Assembly: GCA_964528605.1 (NCBI GenBank)
Contig: CAZGSV010000036.1
Location: forward strand, 1-27,489
Length of the DNA stretch: 27,489 bases
Origin: CAZGSV01 sp964528605
GTDB lineage: Bacteria > Armatimonadota > Zipacnadia > CAZGSV01
Direction of reading: 5' to 3'
The notes below the pieces were generated by a model that had not been told where the DNA came from, made no database searches, and saw only the letters and a program-made list of their open reading frames with translations. How positions within the stretch are numbered: the first letter of the stretch is position 1; every line of letters starts with the position of its first letter. Position numbers and translations under genes: made by a program. Shown piece after piece: positions 8,743-17,000 of this stretch.

Positions 8743-8751
8743 TGGCCATCC

Positions 8752-11301
8752 ATGAGAGGGTCTAAAATACCGAGCCTCTTCCGGGGCTCCGCGCACCTTC
8801 TCCTCTGCCTGGCGTTGCTGACCGTCATTCACACTGGAGGTTGGACGATGATAGAGGCTGACATCCCCGCTGAGGCGCCACAGGACGAGGTAATGGCGAG
8901 CGCGGCGGAGGTGCAGAAGGTTCTGGACTGGACGCGCGCCGTCTTCCTCGGGGATGAGGCGGCCGGGCCCGGCGCGCGCGTGGCGCTCGAGGTGCGGCGG
9001 CAAGATCATAACGTACTGCGCTTCGGGCAATCGTGCATGGAGACACCCATCAAGATAGGCCAGCGCGAGTTCGAGCACGGGCTAGGCACGCACGCCAACA
9101 GCGAGATCGCGGTGGCCATTCCCGCGGGCGCGAAGGCGTTCAAGGCCTTCGTCGGCGTGGACAACAACTACGACACGCAGGGCAAGTTCGGCACCGTGGA
9201 ATTCAGCGTGGAGATTGACGGGCGGGAGGTCGCGCGCACGCCCGTTCTCAGAGGCGGCGGGGAGCCCTATGCGGTCGAGGTCGTCATCCCCAGCGGCGCC
9301 GCGCAAATGCTCCTTGAGGTGGACACTACGGCCGATGGGCCCGCCTGCGACCAGTCCGATTGGGCCGACGCCCAGTTCGTCATGGCTGACGGCAGCCTCA
9401 GGTGGCTGGACGAGAATCAGCCGGACGCGTTCCTGATGCGCACGGCGCCGCCGTTCTCTTTCGTCTACGGCGGGACGCCGTCAACGCAGTTGCTCGGCGG
9501 CTGGCAGCGCACCGCTGAGACGAAGGAACTCGAGGGCCGGGTGCAGCACACAGTGCAGTGGGCTGATCCCCAGACGGGTCTGCGGGTGACCGCCACGGTC
9601 ACGGCGTTCAAGCGCTACCCCGCGGTGGAGTGGCTTCTGCACTTGGAGAATGCCGGCGACGAGGACACGCCGATAATCCAGGACATTCAGGCGCTCGACG
9701 TTGGCCTGCGCACGGGCAACTCGAAGCGCGCGGCGGGGGTGCACCAGATCGCGGGCGACGATTGCAGCGAGCGGTCCTTCATGCCCTTCGACACCGCGCT
9801 GGAGGTCGGCGAGAGCCACCAGATGGCGCCGGTTGGGGGCCGTCCCTCCAATGGCACTTTCCCATTCTTCAACTGCGAGTACAACAATGAGGGGGTCATC
9901 GTGGGCCTCGGCTGGTCGGGGCAGTGGGCGGCGGCGCTCGAGCGCTCGCAGACGGGCCCGACCCGTTTGAGAGCCGGCATGGAACTGACGCATCTGCGCC
10001 TCCATCCCGGAGAGCGCATCCGCAGCCCGCGCATTTTGCTGATGGCGTGGAAGGGCGATCGCATCGCCGCCCACAACCGTTGGCGGCGCCTGCTGCTCTT
10101 CAACTATGTGCCCAAGCGCAACGGCAAGCCGCTGCAAATCCCCATCACCTTGCAGTGCTTCGACCGCTACTCTTGGTCGCGGCCCGAATGGGCGACCGAG
10201 GCCGGGCAACTGCGGGCGGTCGAGTTCGCGCACGCGGCCGGGTTCGAGGCGCACTGGTTGGACGCGGCCTGGTTCGAGGGCGGGTTCCCCAATGGCGTGG
10301 GAAACTGGTACTGCAAGCCGAAGGAGTTTCCCAATGGGCTCAGGCCGGTAAGCGACGCGTGCCATGAGAAAGGCATGCGCTTCGTGGTCTGGTTCGAGCC
10401 GGAGCGGGTGGCGGCCGGGTCGCAGATCGCGCGCGAGCATCCCGAGTTCGTCTTCGGCGGCCAGGCGGGGGGGCTGTTCAAGTTGAGCGATCCCGAGGCG
10501 CGGCGCTGGCTGACTGAACTGTTGTGCAAGCGCATCGCGGAGTTCGGCCTCGACGTCTACCGCAACGACTTCAACATTGACCCGCTGAGTTTCTGGCGGG
10601 CGAACGATACGCCCGACCGGCAGGGGATGACGGAGATCCGCTACCTGGAAGGGCACTACGAGATGTGGGACGAGATACTCCGCCGCTTCCCCGGCCTGTT
10701 CATTGACAACTGCTCCAGCGGCGGGCGCCGCATTGACCTGGAGACCATCATGCGCTCCGTGCCGCTATGGCGGAGCGACACCAGTTGCTCGCCCGGCCAT
10801 GCGGATTGGAACCAGACCCAGACCTACGGACTGGGCCTCTACGTGCCGATGCACACGGCCTGCGGGTGGACGCCGGAGCCCTACGACTTCCGCTCCTCGG
10901 CGACGGTGAGCGCGATTGCGCAATGGGATTATCTGAATCCCGAGTTCCGGCTGGCGCTCGCCCAGGAGACGCTGGCAGAGGTCAAGGAGAACCAGAAGTA
11001 CTGGTATGGCGACTTCTACCCGCTGAGCGGATGCACGAACACGCCGGATGGGTGGATGGCCTACCAGTTCCACCGGCCCGATCTGGACGCCGGCATCGTG
11101 CTGGCGTTCCGGCACGCCCAGTCGAACTACACCGGGCTGGCGGTGAGCCTGCGCGGGCTGAAGCCGGAGAGGACATACACCGTAGAGTTCATTGACGACG
11201 CGCGGGGGAAGACGACCAGGCAGATGACGGGGCGGGAGTTGATGTCCGAGACCGAGTTGCGCCTGCCGAAGACCGGCAGCCTCGTCCTCAGATACAGGTA
11301 G
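8752..11301 (+). CDS. Secreted NPCBM-GH36 alpha-galactosidase (second, divergent copy)
   Basis: 849-aa paralogue of the GH36 enzyme encoded at 3236. The ATG lies 9 bases after the transposase stop, with a purine-rich ribosome site (GAGGGGTGA, 8734-8742) inside the transposase 3' end. A signal peptide spans about residues 1-30 (core HLLLCLALLTVI). An NPCBM module covers about 85-212 (HGLGTHANSEIA, KAFVGVDNNYD, CDQSDWADA). GH36 supersandwich 235-450 is followed by the barrel, with VWFEPER at 546-552, nucleophile Asp606 in YRNDFN, CSSGGRRID at 664-672 and acid/base Asp676 in LWRSD. It shares domain order and many motifs with the first copy but differs in substrate-facing loops (HWLDAAWFEGG versus DYWWMDAGW; a different segment after the acid/base), suggesting a different alpha-galactoside or position specificity. 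Confidence 0.9.
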   Translation: MRGSKIPSLFRGSAHLLLCLALLTVIHTGGWTMIEADIPAEAPQDEVMASAAEVQKVLDWTRAVFLGDEAAGPGARVALEVRRQDHNVLRFGQSCMETPIKIGQREFEHGLGTHANSEIAVAIPAGAKAFKAFVGVDNNYDTQGKFGTVEFSVEIDGREVARTPVLRGGGEPYAVEVVIPSGAAQMLLEVDTTADGPACDQSDWADAQFVMADGSLRWLDENQPDAFLMRTAPPFSFVYGGTPSTQLLGGWQRTAETKELEGRVQHTVQWADPQTGLRVTATVTAFKRYPAVEWLLHLENAGDEDTPIIQDIQALDVGLRTGNSKRAAGVHQIAGDDCSERSFMPFDTALEVGESHQMAPVGGRPSNGTFPFFNCEYNNEGVIVGLGWSGQWAAALERSQTGPTRLRAGMELTHLRLHPGERIRSPRILLMAWKGDRIAAHNRWRRLLLFNYVPKRNGKPLQIPITLQCFDRYSWSRPEWATEAGQLRAVEFAHAAGFEAHWLDAAWFEGGFPNGVGNWYCKPKEFPNGLRPVSDACHEKGMRFVVWFEPERVAAGSQIAREHPEFVFGGQAGGLFKLSDPEARRWLTELLCKRIAEFGLDVYRNDFNIDPLSFWRANDTPDRQGMTEIRYLEGHYEMWDEILRRFPGLFIDNCSSGGRRIDLETIMRSVPLWRSDTSCSPGHADWNQTQTYGLGLYVPMHTACGWTPEPYDFRSSATVSAIAQWDYLNPEFRLALAQETLAEVKENQKYWYGDFYPLSGCTNTPDGWMAYQFHRPDLDAGIVLAFRHAQSNYTGLAVSLRGLKPERTYTVEFIDDARGKTTRQMTGRELMSETELRLPKTGSLVLRYR

Positions 11302-11555
11302 CAGAACGAGGGACCACAAATGGGGGCAGGGCACACCTGACCTTGCCCTCTAGGAGGGGTCCAGGGGGTACGTCAGGTAGCGGGCGCGCGGCAGCCGCCG
11401 GCTCGGTAGTTCAAGGCATCCCTTCAGAGGTGCTGCGCCGGGTCCTTGGTTTGGCTCGGCGCCGCTCGCGCGGACATGACCACCGGCCCCCGCACGCCAA
11501 AACGGGGGGAACCGGGCAAGTCCCCCGTGAGCCCTGGCGGTGTTCGTGCGATGCC
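11302..11555. other. Intergenic region between convergent genes
   Basis: 254 bases between the ends of the GH36 gene (plus) and the aldehyde dehydrogenase (minus). It holds weak inverted repeats only: AGGGCA at 11328-11333 with TGCCCT at 11344-11349, and CCCCG at 11487-11491 with CGGGG at 11503-11507. Either could act as a terminator hairpin, but neither has a T-run. No gene or RNA is visible. Confidence 0.5.
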
Positions 11556-13109
11556 CTACGTCGGCGGTGAGTACACGCGGTAAATGGTCTTCCAGAGCGT
11601 GTAGCCGTAGACCATATTCTCGTCGAGGGAGGGATTGCCGGAGCCGGCGCCGCGGTCGCCACCAAAGCGCGTGCCCCAGAGGCAGCCGGTGCCGTGGCGC
11701 CCGTCGTCCACGCGTGTGCGCAGCACCTGCTGAATGAAGTGCTCGGTTACGTCCTTGTCCTTGGAGTCAATGCACGCCACGATGCCGATCTTCTTGTTGA
11801 TGATGCGGATGGCTTCGTTGACGTCCTTGACGGGCGTGCAGACGCCCACCGGCCCGAAAGCCTCCTCGCTGTAAAGCACGTTCTCGGGGCCCACGTTGTC
11901 GATGAGCGTGAGGGGGAAGTAGTAACCCTCGTCCTTGAGCGCAGCCGGCACCTCCCCCTGGTAGCGGATGCGCCCGCCCTGCTCAACCGACTTGGCGAGC
12001 AGGTTCTCCAGTCGGTCGAACTGCTTCTGGCTGACCATCGGGGGCAGGGACCACATCCCCGGCGTGGCATCGGTGTGCGCTAGTTCGTCCGACAGGCCGT
12101 CGCCCATGACAACGCCCTTCGCGCCCTCAATGGCCAGCGCCAAGAAGTCCTCGTAGACCTCCTGGTCGCAGAGCAACTCTTGAATGGAGGTGCAGCGCTG
12201 GCCGGAGGTGATGGTCTTGCCGTAGAGGAAGTTGCCCACCGCGCGTTTCATATCGGCATGGCGGTTGACGTAGTAGATGTTGATGCCTGCGACTTCCTTC
12301 ATTACGCGCTTGCCCATCCCGCTGGCGACGCCGTCGAGGTAGTCGCCGACTTGCTTGGAGCCGGTGAAGGAGAGCACGGCAGGCACCGGATGGCGGACCA
12401 TATACTCGGCCGCGCGGCCGTCCGCCAGGACCAGGTTGAACACGCCCGGCGGAATCTTCACCCCGCGCTGCCTGGCGACCTCGGCCATGGCCGCTTCAAT
12501 GGCCGCCGTTATTGCTTGCGAGGTTTCGGGGACCAGGCTGGAGGCCTTCCACACCACGGTGTTACCGCTGACTAGGGCCGCAACGATCTGCGCCAGCGGA
12601 ATGGCGGCGGGGAAGTTGAAAGGCGTGATGATGAGGGCAACCCCGCGCGGCTCCGGGCGGGACTCCATTACCATTCCCGGAAGCTGCATAGGGTAGGTCT
12701 CGCCCTTCATGCTCACGCCTTGTGTGGCCAGCACCTGCGTCGCGCCGATGCCCTCGTCCAGGTCCAACTTCGCGTCGAAGAGGCTCTTGCCCATCTCGCG
12801 CGTGAGACGGCGCAGCCATTCCTGCTTCTGCTCCTCCATTATGTCCGCCGCCAGCAAGAAGATCTTCATCTTGACGTCGCCGGAGACCCTCCGCCAGATG
12901 GGGAACGCTCCCTCGGCCGCCTGCATGGCGCGGTCCAGTTCCGCCTCGGTGCACACGGGGACTTGTCCGAGGATGGAGCGCTTGTGGGCGGGGCAGATGT
13001 TGGGGATGGCGCGGGAACCGCTCGGCTCAACCCATTCGCCGGCTATGTAGGTCAGGTATCTGTCTGCGTTGCTCTTCCTGGGCTCGGTGTTCACCGAACG
13101 TGCGTCCAA
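11556..13109 (-). CDS. NAD(P)-dependent aldehyde dehydrogenase (ALDH superfamily)
   Basis: 517-aa cytoplasmic enzyme oxidising an aldehyde to an acid (or acyl-CoA). The TTG start is backed by an AAAGGAG ribosome site 10 bases upstream; a GTG five codons in is less well placed. Motifs: ITPFNFP with Asn165, the Rossmann turn FTGSKQVG at 248-255, general-base Glu272 in MKEVAGIN (where ELGG is usual), nucleophile Cys306 in SGQRCTS, and EEAFGPVG later. The length is normal for ALDH. The C-terminus departs from the family: RHGTGCLWGTRFGGDRGAG replaces the common short FGG(V/M)KxSG stretch. Substrate (semialdehyde, glyceraldehyde-type or other) cannot be read. It stands alone on the minus strand, convergent with the glycosidase cluster, so a link to sugar breakdown is only suggestive. 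Confidence 0.9.
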   Translation of the reverse strand: MDARSVNTEPRKSNADRYLTYIAGEWVEPSGSRAIPNICPAHKRSILGQVPVCTEAELDRAMQAAEGAFPIWRRVSGDVKMKIFLLAADIMEEQKQEWLRRLTREMGKSLFDAKLDLDEGIGATQVLATQGVSMKGETYPMQLPGMVMESRPEPRGVALIITPFNFPAAIPLAQIVAALVSGNTVVWKASSLVPETSQAITAAIEAAMAEVARQRGVKIPPGVFNLVLADGRAAEYMVRHPVPAVLSFTGSKQVGDYLDGVASGMGKRVMKEVAGINIYYVNRHADMKRAVGNFLYGKTITSGQRCTSIQELLCDQEVYEDFLALAIEGAKGVVMGDGLSDELAHTDATPGMWSLPPMVSQKQFDRLENLLAKSVEQGGRIRYQGEVPAALKDEGYYFPLTLIDNVGPENVLYSEEAFGPVGVCTPVKDVNEAIRIINKKIGIVACIDSKDKDVTEHFIQQVLRTRVDDGRHGTGCLWGTRFGGDRGAGSGNPSLDENMVYGYTLWKTIYRVYSPPT

Positions 13110-13119
13110 CGGTCACACT

Positions 13120-13126
13120 CTCCTTT
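13120..13126 (-). promoter_or_regulatory. Ribosome binding site deciding the TTG start of the aldehyde dehydrogenase
   Basis: Read on the minus strand this is AAAGGAG, 10 bases before TTG (13109-13107). No such site precedes the downstream GTG, so it favours the TTG. Confidence 0.6.
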
Positions 13127-13524
13127 GCGCTGGCGGAGCCGCGCCGCCGTAAGTGCCGGTTGAAGAGTGCCGGCGGCACACTCGCCGCGACGAGCCATTT
13201 GGGGGGGAGTTGTATGGCTTTCAGCCCGCGAACGCAAGCGGACGTCGCGCGCGTTCATGAGCCGGCACGCCGGTACCCGCGCGTGCTTCTACAGGTTGGT
13301 CACCTTGACGACCGGGGCAGCAGCGGTTGGCCCGAGCAACGCGGCAGGGAGCGGTGGCGCATTTCCAGGCCCTCACCCGCGGCAGCCGGTCGCAGGCACC
13401 CGAGTCTCCAGAACCGTCTCGTTGGCCCCGCACACGAGGCGCTCGCCCAGCCGTGCAAGATGGCGCCAGTCTATGCGCCGCGCAGTTTGCGAGAGTCAGG
13501 ACAGCCGCCCGGCGCCCTGTGGGA

Positions 13525-13541
13525 GCCCGCCTCAGGCGGGC
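13525..13541. repeat. REP-like hairpin, GCCCGCC-TCA-GGCGGGC
   Basis: Perfect 7-base stem with a TCA loop. Nearly the same 15-base core (CCCGCSTCAGGCGGG) recurs at 18291-18305, ahead of the metallophosphoesterase gene. Confidence 0.6.
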
Positions 13542-13549
13542 CGCGATGC

Positions 13550-13575
13550 GTAGGGGCGGGCCGCCCGGCCCGCCC
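13550..13575. repeat. REP-like hairpin with GTAGGGGCG head
   Basis: Stem 13554-13562 pairs perfectly with 13567-13575 around GCCC. Its first nine bases, GTAGGGGCG, are identical to the head of the palindrome inside the transposase gene at 8338, suggesting the same repeat family. No T-run follows on either strand, which argues against a simple terminator for fliS. Confidence 0.6.
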
Positions 13576-13630
13576 GCGCCTCGGCAGTACCCCCGGTGCG
13601 CCCAACCTCTCTCTCGACAGCCCGGCGTCT

Positions 13631-14020
13631 CTAGTTCCGCTTGCCTCCTGCTTTCCCCGCGAGGTGGGACCAGGCGTCGCGGAGGGGCTCGAGCAACTGA
13701 ATGGCCTGCGCGAGCAGCTCGCCGTCTTTGCGCAAGTTTGTCTGGAGCAGGTGGTCAAGTAGGAACAGGTAGAGGTCGCGCAAGTTGCGGGCCACCTCCC
13801 CGCCCTGCTCGAGGTCGAGAATCCCGAGCAGTTCACCGACTATCTTCTGCGCTTTGACGATCGCGCCGTGCGCCGCGGCGGCGTTCTTCTGCTCCAGGGC
13901 TCGCCGCGCGTCGCGCAGGGCCGCTATGGCGGCCTCGTAGAGGAGCACCACGAGTTCGGCCGGCGTCGCGGTCACGGCCTGCATCTCGCGATAGCGGCTG
14001 ATGCCGGTGGCCGGTCGCAC
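13631..14020 (-). CDS. fliS: Flagellar secretion chaperone FliS
   Basis: 129 aa, the normal FliS length (about 120-135). FliS is the cytoplasmic chaperone that binds the flagellin C-terminus, prevents premature polymerisation and delivers it to the flagellar export gate. The sequence shows the family pattern: a Tyr near the N-terminus (SRYREM), then TATPAELVVLLYEAAIAAL, and an all-helical body with long amphipathic helices and a late NLRDLYLFLLDHLLQTNL segment. The GTG start lies 6 bases beyond the fliD stop on the same strand, so the two are co-transcribed, the usual fliD-fliS order. Flagellin itself is not in the window. Confidence 0.85.
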   Translation of the reverse strand: MRPATGISRYREMQAVTATPAELVVLLYEAAIAALRDARRALEQKNAAAAHGAIVKAQKIVGELLGILDLEQGGEVARNLRDLYLFLLDHLLQTNLRKDGELLAQAIQLLEPLRDAWSHLAGKAGGKRN

Positions 14021-14026
14021 TGCCGC

Positions 14027-17000
14027 TTACCCCTGCGTTCGGTTCGAAGAGGTCTGTCCGCTCAGTTGGCCGACTTGAGCGGAGAGGAACTGGCTCTGCC
14101 ACTGCATTTGCGCGATGGCCTTTTCCATCTCGGTGAAGCGCTGGTAGAGCAGCGTCTCCTCGCGCGTGACGCGGTCTTCCATGCGGTCTATCTGAGTCTG
14201 CAGTTGGCGCCACTGGCGATCCACGGGTCCCCCGGGCAGGTAGTAGCGGGGCAGCACTCCGGTGACGCTGGTGAAGGCATCGAGCGAGGTGTCCAGAGTG
14301 CGAGACAGGCCAGGGGTGGCATCGCTGATGTCGAAGCCCAGCACACTGGAAAGCGTATTGGTTCCCTGGCTCTCGTCGTATAGGTAGATCTGCTGTCCGG
14401 GCCCCGCATCTCCTCTCAGCATCAGGGTGAGCGCCCCCGAGAGCGAGAACGCGGCGATGACGTCCACGCGATCCGAGTGCTCGTCGTTCACTCCGATGTT
14501 GAGGCCGGCGCGGTCGAGGAGCGAGAGGATTTGGCCCTGGGTGTAGGTGGCGCCGCCGGCGAGCGAGACCTGGCCGGAGGTGGCGTCGCCGTCGCCGACC
14601 CGGAAGATCAAGTTGCCTCCACCGGCTGGGATGGCGAGGCCGGAAACGGGGTTCACCACGGGAGCGCCGGCGACCGAGGCGCCGCTGCCGTCATAGCCCG
14701 CCTGAGCGAAGAAGAGATAGACCTCGTGGGCTCGCCCGGTGAGGTTGGAGAGCAGCGTGGTGTTAGCGCTTAGGCGCCGATAGAGGGCTTCCTCGTCGGT
14801 GGTGTCAGCGACGAGTTTGCCTTTCCCCGCGGGGCCGGTGGTGGTGATCGTGCTCAGGCCGAGAGTGGCTAGAGTGTTGATGGGCAAGTCGGGTATGGCC
14901 GAGACGAGGAGGGCGCGGAGTTGCTGATAGAGGCGCTGCAAGCCGGCGTCGGCACGCACCATCTCGCGGGTGTTGTAGTCGCGGTACTTCGCGTCGTAGT
15001 CGTCCACTTCAGCGGCGGTCATCGCTCTGCGGTCCTCTTCGCTGAGGGGCGGTAGATATCTTCGCTCCTCGTCGGTGAGCAGGTCGGGACTGAGACGGTC
15101 CACGACGGCATTCCAGACGCTCACCCCGCGCGCCAGGGCGCGCAGTGCCGGTTCCGCGTCTGTCTGCACATCCAGTGACACGGGGGTTTCGGTGACGCCG
15201 AGGAGGGTGAGGGTGAGGCCGGCGGCGGCGTCGTCCACTACGTTGGTACGGCGGGCGTAAGCGACGCCGTCGAGGCTGAACAGGGCATCTTGGCCGGCTT
15301 CCCCGACCTGTGAGGCCGCCGGGCCTGCGGTGACGGGGTTCCGGCCGAAGAACTCGGTTATCGCGGCGCCGCTTGAGTCGGCAAGCGAGAAGCCGCCGTT
15401 GACACCGGGAACAGTGGTCGTGACGGCGAGGGCGCCGCTGCCGTTGGTGAAGGCGCGCACTCCGGTCTCGGCGGAGGTGAGGGCGTAGTCCTGCAGGTCC
15501 CAGGCAAAGTTGAGGGCATTGTACTCGGTTGTGGGGCTGGCGCCGGCGACGGTAATCTCGCCCGGAGCCTGCGGCATGCCGACCTCAAGCGGGTCGTCTG
15601 CTTCGGCGCCCGCGGCGGCGGAGATGCTGAAGGTGGTGCCGTTGCCGCCGTCAGCGGCGAAGTAGCGGATGAGGCCCGGGCCTTCAGAGACGCCCTTGAC
15701 GCGCACGATGGGCTCGGCGCCGCTGTTCCAGTTCGAGGGGTCGTTCCATTCGCGCAGCCAGGTGTCGAGGTCGCGGATGGTTTGGCCGCTGTTGTTGGAC
15801 CACTGCACGGCGCCGGAGTTGGTGGTGACGTTGAAGGTGGCGCCGGGGGCGATGTCAATGAGGCCGACGCGTGCCGGTTGAGTCTGATAGGCGCCGTCGG
15901 CGCTGACCGCCCGCAGGGATACCAAGCGGGTGCCGTAGGTGCGCGATTGGATGCTGACGGTCTGGGCCGTCCGCGCGCCGGCCAAGGCCTGTCCTTGGGC
16001 GGCGCTGACTACGGGGCCTATCAGGTTGAGGGCCTCGAGAATGTTGCTGGTGTCCTGAGGGGCGCCGAGTTGGATGGGGTTCTCGTTGCTGCCGGACGCT
16101 TGCGGGTCGGAGGCCAGGACGAAGGTGTCGGCCTGCCGATCGTACCAGGCGGTGACGCCGGTGCCGGAGGCGGAGATCATCTCGGCCAGTTCGGTGAGCG
16201 AATCCGCGCCGACGTCCACGCGGAGGGTTATGCCGTTGATGGTGAAGGTGCCGGAGGTGGGGCTGATGCCGAGCCCTGCTTCAGAGAGCGGCGCGTCGGG
16301 ATCGGCCGCGCCCGCGCCGGCGCCGACGACCTGCTGGGCTCCTTCGAGGGCGGTGAGTTTGGCGACGGTGAGAAAGTCGCTGGTATCGTAGGTGCTCCCG
16401 AGGGTGATAGCGCCGGGACCGGGCTGGTTGGCGGCGAGCAGGAAGCGGTCGCTGGCGGCGTCGTAGGTAGCGGTGACGCGGCCGTTCGAGCGGTTGATGA
16501 GGCCCAGGAGGTCGGCGACGGTGAGGTTGCTGTAGTCGCTGATAGTGATGCGGGCGCCATTGATGGAGAAGACGCCGTTGGTTCTGGTGCTGACCGGGTT
16601 GTCGAAGCCGGCGAGTTGCAGGCCGCGCACGTAGAGGTCTATCCCCCCCCCGCCGGAGGCGGAGGCGCCGCCGTAGACGCGCGCCGGAGAGGCAATGCCT
16701 GGCCGAAGAGTGGGGTCGGTGGCCACCCGAGCCGAACCGGCTTGCAGGCCTGAGGCCTGGGCGGTGAAAATGACGCCGGGGAGGAGTCCGGTGGTCGGGT
16801 CGTTGAGGCGGATGAGAAGGCCGTCGAGGGTCGAGGCGACGCCCTCTTGGGTCAGATCCGCGACCGCGCGCCGAAAGGTGGCCGAGCGGCCCGCGGCGTC
16901 GCTTCCTTGGGCGAAGCCGAGCGCGTCCTCTCCGGTGGAGGCGGCGTAGTCCAGGCAGATCTGTCCCCCCCCGACACTGGCGGCGTCGAAGATGGCGATC

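Larger units (their letters stand above)
13110..13630. other. Non-coding stretch with REP-like palindromes
   Basis: About 520 bases between the aldehyde dehydrogenase start and the fliS stop. Several overlapping open frames exist but are Arg/Pro/Ala-rich, lack family-like sequence and overlap one another on both strands, so I call none. The 13525-13575 part holds two hairpins described separately. An aldehyde dehydrogenase promoter must lie in its left part, but I see no clear -10/-35 pair. Confidence 0.6.

Noticed and set aside
9481..10656. 391-codon minus-strand frame in the second GH36 gene
   Set aside because: Covers the GH36 catalytic domain in antisense; no independent support.
11487..11507. 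Terminator between convergent genes
   Set aside because: Stem is only five base pairs with a long loop and no T-run, so noted only as a weak candidate.
13550..13575. Hairpin as a rho-independent terminator for fliS
   Set aside because: Strong stem but no T-run on either strand; shared head sequence with the transposase-linked repeat fits REP better.
13100..13857. Several plus-strand frames across the region before fliS
   Set aside because: They overlap each other and extend into fliS, are Pro/Arg/Ala-rich, and cross the palindromic repeats.
15782..16753. 323-codon open frame antisense to the fliD middle
   Set aside because: Same reasoning: low-complexity composition, no ribosome site, no motifs, fully inside fliD.
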